Below the pieces are notes generated by a model. That model was not told the origin of the DNA, searched no databases, and saw only the letters and a program-made list of their open reading frames with translations. From Ruminococcaceae bacterium HV4-5-B5C (GTDB lineage Bacteria > Bacillota > Clostridia > Oscillospirales > Acutalibacteraceae), in assembly GCA_900184925.1 (NCBI GenBank), contig FXYJ02000001.1, positions 517,598 through 581,597 of the forward strand: a DNA stretch of 64,000 nt, written 5' to 3'. Both the position numbers and the translations under genes were made by a program. Below, one piece after another: positions 18,025 to 26,780 of this stretch (the first letter of the stretch is position 1; every line of letters starts with the position of its first letter).

Positions 18025-19104
18025 ATGCGGGTAACAATTAAAGATATTGCAAAAAAGACAGGTCTTTCGGTTTCTACGGTATCTTTGGTACTGAACCACA
18101 AGAGTGAGAGAATTTCCGAGGAAACGATTCAAAAAGTTATGCAGACGGCACAGGAAATGAATTACCACCCCAACCGTCTTGCCGTCGGCCTGATTACAAA
18201 GCGGACCCAGACCCTGGGGCTTATTATTCCGGACATTGCGAACGCATTCTTCGCCGAAATCGCAAAAGGTGCGGAAACAGAGTGCCAGAAGCAGGGCTAC
18301 AGCCTGATTCTGTGCAACACAAACGATCACCCAGAAAAAGACGTTGATTACGTGAACGTCCTGATTGACAAAGGAGTCGACGGCATCCTGTTTACCATGG
18401 CGGTAAGCTCGCAGGTGCATAAGGACGTGCAGTGCTTTAATATTGCGAAACAGACGGAGAAGCCGATGATTCTTGTCGACCGGACTGTTGCGGCGGAAAA
18501 CAAAGAGGCGGAACTTCCTTACGTAAATGCCGACAACGAACTCGGCGGCTATATGGCGACAAAACATCTCCTTGAGATGGGCCACCGGAAGATCGGATTT
18601 ATTTCCGGTCCGATGGGGGAGCAATCTTCCCAAAACCGTCTGTTCGGGTATATCAGGGCGCTGCAGGAAGCTGATGTAACGTTTGACCCGATGCTGACCA
18701 AGGTGGGCGATTACCATATGGAAACCGGTTACCGGCTTTCGGCCGATTTGATTCGCCGGGGTGTAACGGCTATCTTTGCAGGCAACGACATGATGGCTTA
18801 CGGCGTTTACCGGCAGGCAAAGGATCAGAACCTTTCGATTCCCGGTGATCTTGCGGTACTGGGATTCGATGACCTGGAGTTTTCACAGATGATGGAAGTT
18901 CCTCTGTCAAGCATAAAACAGCCCACTTACCAGATAGGCGCGTGCGCCGTGCAGAAAATTATCAGATGGATTGAACATCCGGAGCAAAAACCGGAAAGCG
19001 TTTGTTTTAAGCCGGTGCTGATGGTGCGCGAAAGCACGGGCGGCGTTTCTTCTGACCGCCCGCAGCAGAAAGAAAGGAAGGGTGAGAATGCCAAAGATTC
19101 TTAA
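18025..19104 (+). CDS. rbsR: LacI-family ribose operon repressor RbsR
   Basis: A 359-residue transcription factor. The N-terminal helix-turn-helix (VTIKDIAKKTGLSVSTVSLVLN, residues 3-24) and hinge helix are classic for LacI/GalR. Residues 60-340 form a periplasmic-binding-protein-like sugar domain (LGLIIPDIANAFFAEIAKG; AIFAGNDMMAYG; VLGFDD). First gene of the ribose operon, so it probably represses its own promoter and rbsD and is released by ribose. The last 17 bases overlap rbsK. The ribosome site before the ATG (AAAAGGG) is moderate. Confidence 0.92.
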   Translation: MRVTIKDIAKKTGLSVSTVSLVLNHKSERISEETIQKVMQTAQEMNYHPNRLAVGLITKRTQTLGLIIPDIANAFFAEIAKGAETECQKQGYSLILCNTNDHPEKDVDYVNVLIDKGVDGILFTMAVSSQVHKDVQCFNIAKQTEKPMILVDRTVAAENKEAELPYVNADNELGGYMATKHLLEMGHRKIGFISGPMGEQSSQNRLFGYIRALQEADVTFDPMLTKVGDYHMETGYRLSADLIRRGVTAIFAGNDMMAYGVYRQAKDQNLSIPGDLAVLGFDDLEFSQMMEVPLSSIKQPTYQIGACAVQKIIRWIEHPEQKPESVCFKPVLMVRESTGGVSSDRPQQKERKGENAKDS

Positions 19105-19984
19105 TTATGGTTCGATGAATATTGACAATGTTCTCCGCGTGGAAGAATTTGTCCGCCCCGGAGAGACCATTGTGGCACAAAGTATGGAACATCTCCCGGG
19201 AGGGAAGGGGCTGAACCAGTCGGTGGCACTGGCACAGGCCGGTGCCGAGGTTTATCATGCGGGAAAGATCGGACCCGACGGGGACTGGCTGCTCGACCTT
19301 ATGGAACATGCCGGGGTACATACCGAGTTTGTCGGAAAAGCCGGTTCGGCAACAGGCAAAGCAATTATTCAGGTGAACCATGCCGGTCAGAACTGTATTG
19401 TTGTGTACCACGGCGCAAACGGCGAAATTTCGAAGCAGGATATTGACTCAACTCTGCAGCATTTCGGCCCAGACGATGTTTTACTGTTGCAGAATGAAAT
19501 CAATAATATTTTATACCTAATTGATAAAACGTTTGAGCAAGGTATGAAGATCGCATGGAACCCGTCTCCGTTTGCCCCGGAGATGAAGAGCTACCCGATG
19601 GAGAAAATCTCCTGCTTTCTCCTGAACGAAATTGAAGGGTATGGACTGACCGGAGAGCAGGACCCCGAAAAAATCACACAGGCGCTTCTCAGGCGAAACC
19701 CGGAGGCAAAAGTCGTTCTGACGCTTGGAAAAAGCGGTGTTCTCTACCGCGATGCAGACCACAGCGTCCGGCATGGCATCTATCAGGTCCCGGTCGTGGA
19801 TACGACGGGCGCGGGCGACACATTCACAGGCTTTTTCCTGGCGGGCATAACGGGTGGTGAATCTATCGAGGAGGCGCTGCGCCTTGCCTCGGTGGCATCT
19901 TCGCTTGAGGTTTCCCGCAAAGGCGCCGCATGTGCCATCCCAACAATGCAGGAGGTCAGGAGCGCCAGACTGGCGCTGCAGTAA
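19088..19984 (+). CDS. rbsK: Ribokinase RbsK
   Basis: Phosphorylates D-ribose to ribose 5-phosphate, feeding the pentose phosphate pathway and PRPP. The 298-residue PfkB-family protein has the first signature LPGGKGLNQSVALA-AGA near residue 38 and the second DTTGAGDTFTGFF near residue 238, whose Asp is the catalytic base. The ATG at 19088 (AGGAAGGG upstream) is preferred over GTG 19082. It overlaps the end of rbsR, and rbsA follows 34 bases later. Other PfkB sugar kinases look alike; the rbs setting settles the call. Confidence 0.93.
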   Translation: MPKILNYGSMNIDNVLRVEEFVRPGETIVAQSMEHLPGGKGLNQSVALAQAGAEVYHAGKIGPDGDWLLDLMEHAGVHTEFVGKAGSATGKAIIQVNHAGQNCIVVYHGANGEISKQDIDSTLQHFGPDDVLLLQNEINNILYLIDKTFEQGMKIAWNPSPFAPEMKSYPMEKISCFLLNEIEGYGLTGEQDPEKITQALLRRNPEAKVVLTLGKSGVLYRDADHSVRHGIYQVPVVDTTGAGDTFTGFFLAGITGGESIEEALRLASVASSLEVSRKGAACAIPTMQEVRSARLALQ

Positions 19985-20018
19985 AATAACAGTTTCGAAA
20001 TTGATTTGAGGTGATATT

Positions 20019-21530
20019 TTGCAGATCAGTATGAAAAGCATCAATAAAAGTTTTGCCGGCAACCCGGTTCTGAAGGATGCAAAGTTTGACCTTGCAGACG
20101 GCGAAATTCATGCTCTGGTCGGCGAGAACGGCGCTGGAAAATCCACGCTGATGAAAATTCTGACGGGAGTTTACACACGTGACAGCGGCGAGGTCCTTGT
20201 TGACGGCAATCCCGTGAATTTTTCCCATCCCAAGGAAGCGGAAGCTGCGGGAATTGTGTTTATCTATCAGGAGATCAATGCGATGCCGGATCTTTCCGTA
20301 ACGGAAAACATGTTTATCGGGCGGGAAGTGCGCAAACGGTTTGGCGTGGTGGATTCCGCCGAAATGGAACGGCAGGCGGAAGCAATTCTCAAACGCCTTG
20401 GTGTCCGGATTCCCGTCAGGAAAGCAATGGGCGAGCTTTCAATCGGCCAGCAGCAGATGGTAGAGATCGCAAAAGCCCTTTTGGTAAACGCCAAAGTTCT
20501 TATCCTTGATGAGCCGACCGCGGCAATGACGCTGGAAGAAACAAAAACGCTGTTCCGCATTCTGAAAGAGCTGAAGCAGAAGGGTGTTTCCTCCATCTAC
20601 ATCTCTCACAGAATGGAAGAGATTTTTGAAATCTGTGACCGCGTTACTATTTTGCGCGACGGGCAGTTTATCGGCACAAGGCAGATCAGCGAAACCGATA
20701 TGAACAGCCTGATCAAGATGATGATCGGTCGGGAAATCGGGGAGCGCTTCCCAGCCAGAGGCTGCAGCATCGGCGACACTGTTTTGCAGATTGAAGACTT
20801 TACCCGGAACGGGACCTTTCAAAATGTGTCGTTTTCCGTGCGCGCCGGTGAAGTCCTCGGCGTTTCCGGTCTGATGGGCGCCGGAAGAACGGAAATCATG
20901 CAGGCAATCTTCGGGTATCTGCCGCACGATTCCGGCAGCGTCCGCGTAATGGGCAAAGAGGTTGAGATTCGTTCGCCCGAGCAGGCAAAAAAGCTCGGCA
21001 TCGGGTTCATTACGGAGGATCGAAAGACGGAAGGGCTGATGCTGGAAGATTCCATCCAGCTGAATATCGGCCTGCCGAATCTTGAACGAATCTCTCACCA
21101 CGGGGTACTGGACACGAAAAAAGATGATGAAATGGCCCAAAGCGCCATCCACGATCTTTCCATCCGCTGTTCCGGGGCCGGGGAAGCGTGTGAAAATCTT
21201 TCCGGCGGCAATCAGCAGAAGGTCGTGTTCGGAAAGTGGATTTTCATTGATCCCAAAATTCTGATTTTGGATGAACCGACGCGCGGTGTCGATGTAGGCG
21301 CAAAAAAAGAGATTTACAATGTGATCAACCGCCTTGCGGAAAAAGGAGTAGCCATTCTCATGGTATCTTCCGAATTGCCTGAGATTTTGGGGATGAGCGA
21401 CCGGGTTATGGTTGTTCATGAAGGAAAGGTCGCAGGGATTCTCGACAACCTGACCGGCGGGGATGATTCCGGCCGTAAGGCAACGCAGGAAAATATTATG
21501 ATACTGGCAACGGGAGGAAAACTTGAATGA
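20019..21530 (+). CDS. rbsA: Ribose ABC transporter ATP-binding protein RbsA
   Basis: A 503-residue double ATPase of the carbohydrate CUT2 type, powering ribose import with RbsC and RbsB. The first half has a full Walker A (GENGAGKST) and signature LSIGQQQ. The second has the usual altered P-loop (GLMGAGRTE), signature LSGGNQQKV and LDEPTRGVDVGAK. The start is TTG at 20019 with GAGGTGAT just upstream. It overlaps rbsC by 4 bases. Confidence 0.96.
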   Translation: MQISMKSINKSFAGNPVLKDAKFDLADGEIHALVGENGAGKSTLMKILTGVYTRDSGEVLVDGNPVNFSHPKEAEAAGIVFIYQEINAMPDLSVTENMFIGREVRKRFGVVDSAEMERQAEAILKRLGVRIPVRKAMGELSIGQQQMVEIAKALLVNAKVLILDEPTAAMTLEETKTLFRILKELKQKGVSSIYISHRMEEIFEICDRVTILRDGQFIGTRQISETDMNSLIKMMIGREIGERFPARGCSIGDTVLQIEDFTRNGTFQNVSFSVRAGEVLGVSGLMGAGRTEIMQAIFGYLPHDSGSVRVMGKEVEIRSPEQAKKLGIGFITEDRKTEGLMLEDSIQLNIGLPNLERISHHGVLDTKKDDEMAQSAIHDLSIRCSGAGEACENLSGGNQQKVVFGKWIFIDPKILILDEPTRGVDVGAKKEIYNVINRLAEKGVAILMVSSELPEILGMSDRVMVVHEGKVAGILDNLTGGDDSGRKATQENIMILATGGKLE

Positions 21531-22483
21531 GCGCAGAGACAAAAAATGAAAACCGGCTGAAAACCGGTTCTGCATTGCAGAGCCTGGGTTCCCTGATTGC
21601 CCTTGTGGGACTGGTTGTGGTTTTCAGCATTATCAGCACCGATTTTCGCAGTTTCAACAACATCCTTGCCCTGCTCAAGCAGGCTTCGGTCAACGGCCTC
21701 ATTGCCTTCGGTATGACAGGCGTCATTCTGACGGGCGGCATTGATCTTTCGGTAGGCTCAACGCTTGCGCTGACGTCGATGCTGTGCGCGGCGATGGTAC
21801 ACGGGGGTGTGCCTCCGGTTGTCGCCATGCTGGCGGTGCTTGTGCTTGGCGTTGTATTTGGCGCCGCGAGCGGAGCGCTTATCACCAAAGGCCGTCTGCA
21901 GCCGTTTATTGCAACCCTGATCACCATGACGGTGTTCCGCGGCCTGACCATGATCTTTTCCGGCGGAATGCCGATCTCCAATCTCGGCAATGATCCGTTC
22001 CTTACGGGAATCGGCAAGGGAACGCTGCTTTTCATTCCTGTGCCGGTCTGGGTTATGCTTGCCATGTTCGCCCTGTTTTTCTTTGTACTGAATAAGACAA
22101 CGTTCGGCCGCCGTGTTTATGCCACAGGCAGTAACGAGAAGGCTGCAAAGCTGGCCGGAGTTAACGTCAACAGGACGAAACTTCTTGTTTACATCGTTTC
22201 GGGCGTTACGGCAACGCTTGCCGGACTGATCCTGCTTTCCAGACTCAGCTCCGCGCAGCCGACCATCGGCACGGGCTATGAGATGGACGCAATTGCCGCC
22301 GTGGTTCTCGGCGGGACAAGCATGTCGGGCGGCCGGGGCAAAATATACGGAACCCTCGTGGGTGTTATCATCATTGCGGTTCTGAATAACGGGCTGAATA
22401 TTATGAATGTCTCGTCGTACTATCAGGACGTTGTCAAAGGGCTGGTTATCCTTCTGGCGGTGCTTTCCGACCGGAAGCGGTAA
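21527..22483 (+). CDS. rbsC: Ribose ABC transporter permease RbsC
   Basis: A 318-residue inner-membrane permease of the CUT2 family with about nine hydrophobic helices. The family stretches TGGIDLSVGS (near residue 65) and AIAAVVLGGTSMSGGRG (near residue 255), where the ATPase contacts lie, are present. It is translated from an ATG overlapping rbsA and followed by rbsB after 55 bases. Confidence 0.95.
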   Translation: MSAETKNENRLKTGSALQSLGSLIALVGLVVVFSIISTDFRSFNNILALLKQASVNGLIAFGMTGVILTGGIDLSVGSTLALTSMLCAAMVHGGVPPVVAMLAVLVLGVVFGAASGALITKGRLQPFIATLITMTVFRGLTMIFSGGMPISNLGNDPFLTGIGKGTLLFIPVPVWVMLAMFALFFFVLNKTTFGRRVYATGSNEKAAKLAGVNVNRTKLLVYIVSGVTATLAGLILLSRLSSAQPTIGTGYEMDAIAAVVLGGTSMSGGRGKIYGTLVGVIIIAVLNNGLNIMNVSSYYQDVVKGLVILLAVLSDRKR

Positions 22484-22538
22484 GAAATAAACTCGAGTGC
22501 ACCGAAAAATATAATATATAAAAGGAAGGTATGCTTGT

Positions 22539-23492
22539 ATGAAAAGGATTTTCTCAGCAATTCTCGCAGTGTCTCTGGCATGTACCATGTCCGCCTGCAG
22601 CACCGGGGCGCAGGAAGCGTCTTCCGCCGCAGCCTCAGCGGGCGCAGCTTCTGCAGCGTCGCAGTCCGGCGCGCTGAAGAACACAACAATCGGTCTCTCG
22701 GTTTCCACTCTGACCAACCCGTTCTTTGTCACGCTCTCGAACGGTGCGAAAGATGAGGCCAAAAAGCTTGGAGTAACGCTCACCGTGGTTGACGCGGGAG
22801 ACGACTCCGCAAAACAGACAAACGACATTGAAGACCTGATCTCGAAGAACATTGGCGTACTGATTGTCAATCCGGTTGATTCCGATGCTGTTGCTCCGGC
22901 AGTCAAGGACGCAAAGGCCAAAGGAATTAAAGTCATTTCCGTGGACCGGGTTGTAAACGGTGTGGATGTTGACTGCAAAATTGCATCCGACAATGTTATG
23001 GGTGCAAAGCTTGCCACTGATTATCTGACCCAGCTGATTGGCAAGAACGCAAAGGTTGCTCAGCTTGAAGGTGTTCCGGGCGCTTCCGCTACGGTTGACA
23101 GAGGAAAGGGATTCCATCAGTCGGCGGACGGAAACCTGAATGTGGTAGCCAGCCAGACAGCCCAGTTCGATCGTGCCAAGGGCCTTAATGTTACAGAAAA
23201 TATCCTTCAGGCCCACGGCGATTTGCAGGGCATCTTTGCTCAGAACGATGAAATGGCACTCGGCGCTGTCGAAGCCGTTGAAGCTGCAAAGAAGAAAGTC
23301 GTTATTGTCGGATTCGATGCGACGGACGATGGCAAAAAAGCCGTTGAGTCCGGAAAAATGGCTGCAACAGTGGCACAGAAACCGGATCTGATGGGTGCTA
23401 CCGCCGTTGACAACGCCCAGAAACTTATCAAGGGTGAAAAAGTGGAAGCCAGCATCCCGGTTGAAGTTACTCTGATCAAAGGGAAAGGCTGA
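22539..23492 (+). CDS. rbsB: Ribose-binding lipoprotein RbsB
   Basis: A 317-residue extracellular substrate-binding lipoprotein that delivers D-ribose to RbsC. The signal peptide ends in a lipobox at C20 (TMSAC), followed by an Ala/Ser-rich linker (about 22-50). The mature part is a two-lobed type 1 binding protein with IGLSVSTLTNPFF, VDSDAVAPAVK, SVDRVVNG and VGFDATDDG. Good AAGGAAGG lies upstream of the ATG. It is the last gene of the ribose operon and a terminator follows. Confidence 0.95.
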   Translation: MKRIFSAILAVSLACTMSACSTGAQEASSAAASAGAASAASQSGALKNTTIGLSVSTLTNPFFVTLSNGAKDEAKKLGVTLTVVDAGDDSAKQTNDIEDLISKNIGVLIVNPVDSDAVAPAVKDAKAKGIKVISVDRVVNGVDVDCKIASDNVMGAKLATDYLTQLIGKNAKVAQLEGVPGASATVDRGKGFHQSADGNLNVVASQTAQFDRAKGLNVTENILQAHGDLQGIFAQNDEMALGAVEAVEAAKKKVVIVGFDATDDGKKAVESGKMAATVAQKPDLMGATAVDNAQKLIKGEKVEASIPVEVTLIKGKG

Positions 23493-23527
23493 GTTTCAGC
23501 GATACGGAAAGGAACCGTACGGTGGGA

Positions 23528-23560
23528 AGAGCCCGGTGCTTTGAAGCGCCGGGCTCTTTT
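23528..23560 (+). terminator. Terminator of the ribose operon
   Basis: AAGAGCCCGG-GC stem with its complement GC-CCGGGCTCTT around a TTTGAA loop, followed by TTTT. Confidence 0.9.
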
Positions 23561-23628
23561 CGGGATAAACTGCAAAAAGCCTGCTTGGGACCGGTGCGCC
23601 TCGGCCCGGAGCCGTTCCGCACTGTCGC

Positions 23629-23657
23629 TTGCAAACGGCGGGAAACTTTGTTATAAT
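23629..23657 (+). promoter_or_regulatory. Promoter of the folT riboswitch transcript
   Basis: TTGCAA (23629-23634), 17-base spacer and TATAAT (23652-23657), about 23 bases before the first paired base of the riboswitch. Confidence 0.75.
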
Positions 23658-23679
23658 ACAAATCATAAAATTCAATTTA

Positions 23680-23803
23680 ATGCAGAGTAGGTTTCCGCGC
23701 GTGCACCGCTTCACTGCGGCGCTCAGTGCCGCCCGGACGGGGAGTTGTCGGGTGGACGAAAAGCTTCGGCTTGCGGTGCGGGGGCCGCATCCCGCTGCTG
23801 CAT
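23680..23803 (+). ncRNA. Tetrahydrofolate (THF) riboswitch
   Basis: The conserved core of the THF-I class is readable. P1 is ATGCAG (23680-23685) with CTGCAT (23798-23803). Then come GAGTAG and a 9-base P2 (GGTTTCCGC, 23690-23698, with GCGGGGGCC, 23778-23786, all pairs Watson-Crick or G-U). The GCGGTG just before and GCATCC just after the P2 3' arm are the hallmark, and an AAGC-TTCG-GCTT hairpin precedes GCGGTG. It lies about 50 bases before the TTG of an ECF folate transporter, the usual place. The downstream AAAGG...CCTTT pairing around the ribosome site suggests translational control, which is inference. Confidence 0.9.
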
Positions 23804-23854
23804 ATGCGAGGCATGACCTCTTGTGCAGCACAGCTGCAGAAAGGGGTCTTTCCT

Positions 23855-24412
23855 TTGAAACAGACGCTGAACTCGGTTCGCCTTTCCGTCCGTGAGCTCA
23901 GCAGCATCCGTACCGTTGCCGTCTGCGGCATGCTGCTTGCCCTTAAAATGGTGCTCAACCTGTTTACCGTCAATGTGTCGAGCCTGATTAAAATCGGTTT
24001 TTCCTATCTTCCGGTTGCCTTGGCTGGGATGCTTTTCGGCCCGGTTGTCGGCGGCATTGTCGGAGCAACGGGCGATGTCCTCGGTTATTTCATCCAGCCG
24101 AGCGGCCCGTATTTCCCGGGCTTTACTTTAAATGCGTTCCTTTCGGGGTTCGTTTACGGCCTTTTTCTGTACCGCAGACGGGCCGGAGTACTGCGGGTTT
24201 TTTCCGCGAAAGCGGCTGTCACGCTTCTTGTGAGCATCCTGCTGAACCCGCTCTGGCTTTCTATCCTTTACGGCAAGGCATTTTTTGCAGTTCTTTCCGC
24301 ACGGATTGTGACCAGTCTGATTTTGCTCCCCATCGATACGGCAGTCCTTTTCACAGTGCTCAAAGTTATGGAAAAAAGCCGCGTTACCCGGCTGACACGT
24401 AATAATTGCTGA
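23855..24412 (+). CDS. folT: ECF transporter S component, folate type (FolT)
   Basis: A 185-residue membrane protein with about six helices, the substrate-binding subunit of an energy-coupling-factor importer. It needs the shared EcfA/A'/T module, which is not in this window. Family marks include SLIKIGFSYLPVALAGMLFGPVVGG, GDVLGYFIQPSGPYFPGFTLNAF and the late RIVTSLILLPIDTAVL. The start is TTG at 23855 with AAAGGGG upstream; reading further upstream would enter the riboswitch. The THF riboswitch in front makes folates the likely substrate. Confidence 0.9.
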   Translation: MKQTLNSVRLSVRELSSIRTVAVCGMLLALKMVLNLFTVNVSSLIKIGFSYLPVALAGMLFGPVVGGIVGATGDVLGYFIQPSGPYFPGFTLNAFLSGFVYGLFLYRRRAGVLRVFSAKAAVTLLVSILLNPLWLSILYGKAFFAVLSARIVTSLILLPIDTAVLFTVLKVMEKSRVTRLTRNNC

Positions 24413-24420
24413 AGCGGCGG

Positions 24421-24445
24421 GCGGAGCGGCCCGCTCCGCTTTTTC
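24421..24445 (+). terminator. Hairpin terminator/attenuator between folT and rimM
   Basis: GCGGAGCG (24421-24428) and CGCTCCGC (24432-24439) around a GCC loop, then TTTTTCTT. The rimM ribosome site begins right after the T run, so read-through would still translate rimM. Confidence 0.75.
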
Positions 24446-24461
24446 TTAGGAGGAGAAAAGT

Positions 24462-24977
24462 ATGGTGAAACAGTTTCTCGAAGCCGGCAAGATCGTCGGA
24501 ACTCACGGAATCGGCGGGGAACTTCGGGTAGACCCGTGGTGTGATTCGGCGGATTTCCTGAAACGGTTCCATACACTGTATTTCAAAAAAGGCGAAATCC
24601 CTCTGAAGGTGGTTGCATCCCGCGTCCACAAGAACCAGCTCCTTCTGACGCTGGAAGGCGTGGATTCGATTGAAAAGGCAGACACATACCGCGGGAAAAT
24701 CCTTTATCTGAACCGGGACGAGGCAAAAATTCCCGCAGGGCGCTATTTTATGGCTGATCTGATCGGTCTCGGCGTTTACGATGCGGATACGTTCGTGTAT
24801 TACGGAACAGTTACCGAAATTATGCGCACGGGTGCAAATGACGTTTATCAGGTTACTTCGGAAGGGAAAAAGAATTACCTGGTTCCCGCGGTCTCTTCCG
24901 TTATTAAGGAGATCGACCTCGAAAAGGGTAAAATGCTGATTCAGCCGATCAAGGGGATCTTTGACGATGAGGATTGA
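24462..24977 (+). CDS. rimM: Ribosome maturation factor RimM
   Basis: Binds ribosomal protein uS19 and assists maturation of the 30S head. The 171 residues contain the RimM N-terminal barrel (AGKIVGTHGIGGELRV near residue 8) and the PRC-barrel C-terminal part (YFMADLIGLGVY; YLVPAVSSVIKEID). AGGAGG precedes the ATG. The end overlaps trmD. In most Firmicutes the pair sits with rpsP; here it is 7 kb downstream, split off by the ribose regulon and folT. Confidence 0.95.
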   Translation: MVKQFLEAGKIVGTHGIGGELRVDPWCDSADFLKRFHTLYFKKGEIPLKVVASRVHKNQLLLTLEGVDSIEKADTYRGKILYLNRDEAKIPAGRYFMADLIGLGVYDADTFVYYGTVTEIMRTGANDVYQVTSEGKKNYLVPAVSSVIKEIDLEKGKMLIQPIKGIFDDED

Positions 24978-25716
24978 TCTGCTGACCCTTTTCCCAGGGA
25001 TGTGTGAGACCGTCATGGCTGAAAGCATCGTCGGGCGTGCCCGCCGGAAGGGCGCGGTACAGGTTTGCTGCCACCAGATCCGAGACTATGCGCTCGACAA
25101 GCACCAGCGGGTCGACGATTCCCCGTTCGGTGGGGGAATGGGCATGCTGATGCTGGCGGAACCGATCGCCCTGTGCATGGACGACCTGATTGAGCACCTT
25201 GGCTATAAGCCGCATACGGTCTATCTTTCCCCGCAGGGGAAGACGCTGACCCAGCGGCGTGTTCAGGAGCTTTCCAGTCTGGACGGCCTTGTATTACTGT
25301 GCGGGCACTATGAAGGAATTGACGGCCGTGTACTCGACGCGTATGTCGACGAAGAAATCTCCGTAGGGGACTATGTCGTCACGGGAGGGGAGCTTCCCGC
25401 ACTGACGCTGGCCGACGCGGTCTGCCGCATGATCCCGGGTGTACTTGCAGATGACGAATGCTTTCAGCTTGAAAGTCATTTCAACTCGCTTCTGGAACAC
25501 CCCCAGTACACCCGGCCCTCCGTCTGGCGGGGCAGGGAGGTTCCGCAGGTCCTGCTTTCCGGCGACCACGGAAACGTCTCCAGATGGCGCAGGGAGCAGT
25601 CGCTTCTTGTCACGGCACACAAGCGCCCGGAACTGCTTGCTTCCGCTGAACTGACGGAGGACGACCGCAAATTTCTCCGGTTGAACGGCTTTTCCTTACC
25701 TCTTTCCGGTCAATAA
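24967..25716 (+). CDS. trmD: tRNA (guanine37-N1)-methyltransferase TrmD
   Basis: Adds the m1G37 mark that keeps the reading frame on tRNAs with G36. It is a 249-residue SPOUT enzyme with MRIDLLTLFPGM at the start, the trefoil-knot AdoMet site (LLCGHYEGIDGRV near residue 112; VGDYVVTGGELPAL near 137) and a C-terminal tRNA-binding helix region. The ATG at 24967 gives the family start; a TTG at 24961 is in frame. It overlaps rimM by 11 bases. Confidence 0.96.
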   Translation: MRIDLLTLFPGMCETVMAESIVGRARRKGAVQVCCHQIRDYALDKHQRVDDSPFGGGMGMLMLAEPIALCMDDLIEHLGYKPHTVYLSPQGKTLTQRRVQELSSLDGLVLLCGHYEGIDGRVLDAYVDEEISVGDYVVTGGELPALTLADAVCRMIPGVLADDECFQLESHFNSLLEHPQYTRPSVWRGREVPQVLLSGDHGNVSRWRREQSLLVTAHKRPELLASAELTEDDRKFLRLNGFSLPLSGQ

Positions 25717-25843
25717 ATCCACACATACACATATAATGAGGCAGAGAGACTAAAAGTTTTCAACAATCCTGTCATGTTGCACAAAGAATGGATCGCTGTG
25801 CACAGGTGCTTTCAGTTAGTAATCCAAAGTTTGCCGACCTTCC

Positions 25844-25871
25844 TTGACGGCCTGTCCAGAAGTGTTATAAT
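25844..25871 (+). promoter_or_regulatory. Sigma-A promoter of ptsH
   Basis: TTGACG (25844-25849), 16-base spacer and perfect TATAAT (25866-25871), 72 bases before the HPr start. Confidence 0.82.
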
Positions 25872-25942
25872 GGCATTAATTAATAATTTCGGTTATTGGA
25901 TTTTTATGCGATTGCGTTTATTTTGTTAGGAGTGGATTCGTC

Positions 25943-26206
25943 ATGTATGTGAAAGAAGTACTGGTCCAGAATCAGGTGGGCCTGCATGCACGCCCGGCTA
26001 CATTTTTTATCCAGAAAGCCAATGAGTATAAGTCCTCCATCTGGGTGGAGAAGGAAGAGCGCCGCGTCAATGCAAAAAGCCTGCTCGGCGTGCTGTCTCT
26101 CGGGATTGTGGGCGGAACCACTATCAAGATTATCGCGGACGGTTCCGACGAAGAAGAGGCTGTCGGCAGCCTTGTCAAGCTGGTTCAGTCCGGCTTTGCA
26201 GAGTAA
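25943..26206 (+). CDS. ptsH: HPr phosphocarrier protein
   Basis: An 87-residue protein of the sugar phosphotransferase system. Both regulatory residues are in place: H15 in GLHARPA, phosphorylated by enzyme I, and S46 in NAKSLLGVLSLG, the HPr kinase site used for CcpA-type catabolite control in Firmicutes. The presence of H15 separates it from Crh, which lacks it. AGGAG precedes the ATG by 10 bases. It is transcribed alone; enzyme I is not adjacent. Confidence 0.95.
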   Translation: MYVKEVLVQNQVGLHARPATFFIQKANEYKSSIWVEKEERRVNAKSLLGVLSLGIVGGTTIKIIADGSDEEEAVGSLVKLVQSGFAE

Positions 26207-26221
26207 TTCCGTTTTGGCTGA

Positions 26222-26247
26222 GGCACCGCTTCCGGCGGTGCCTTTTT
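26222..26247 (+). terminator. Terminator after ptsH
   Basis: GGCACCGC (26222-26229) and GCGGTGCC (26235-26242) around TTCCG, followed by five T. Confidence 0.9.
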
Positions 26248-26296
26248 CAGTTTCTGCCGTTTTTTAGGCTGACTCCGGCGGGGAGGGAAGAAGCGG

Positions 26297-26761
26297 ATGA
26301 AACTTCTTGCAGTCAGTGCCGAAAATCTTGTGTGGTACGGCATGTTTGAAGCAAAGTATGACGCCTGTCTGAAAGAATATCTGTCCCGCATAAAGCCTCA
26401 CGGGGCCGAACAGTTTGAGCAGCTGACCAAAGCGGGTCTTCTGCTGTGGGACTATATCCTTCTGGACGGAAAACCGGTTGGAAGCGTCTGGCTTGAAAAA
26501 GAATCCGGAGATGCGAAGTCGGCGGTTCTTGGTATTTTCATCGCCGAGAAATCCTGCCGCGGGAAGCATATCGGAGAAGAAGCCGTGCGGTGGATTTGCC
26601 GCGACGGAGCCGAAAAACTGGAAATAAATTTTATTGAACTGCATGTTAGACCCTATAATATGAGGGCGATCCGTTGTTACCGCAAATGCGGATTTGAAGA
26701 AACGGGGCGCTTTGTCAAGCCGAACGGCGTCGAGGTCATTCAAATGATCCGGAAGCTGTGA
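26297..26761 (+). CDS. GNAT-family N-acetyltransferase
   Basis: A 154-residue acetyl-CoA-dependent acyltransferase of the GNAT fold. The central strand AVLGIFIAEKSCRGKHIGEEAV contains the R-G-K-H-I-G acetyl-CoA pyrophosphate loop, and the C-terminal part (FIELHVRPYNMRAIRCYRKCGFEETG) is the usual GNAT motif B. The substrate is unknown; the pattern resembles RimI/RimJ-like and ribosomal or small-molecule acetyltransferases. It lies 19 bases before uvrC on the same strand and could share its transcript. Confidence 0.85.
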   Translation: MKLLAVSAENLVWYGMFEAKYDACLKEYLSRIKPHGAEQFEQLTKAGLLLWDYILLDGKPVGSVWLEKESGDAKSAVLGIFIAEKSCRGKHIGEEAVRWICRDGAEKLEINFIELHVRPYNMRAIRCYRKCGFEETGRFVKPNGVEVIQMIRKL

Positions 26762-26780
26762 TTTCGAAAGGAGGCGGACC

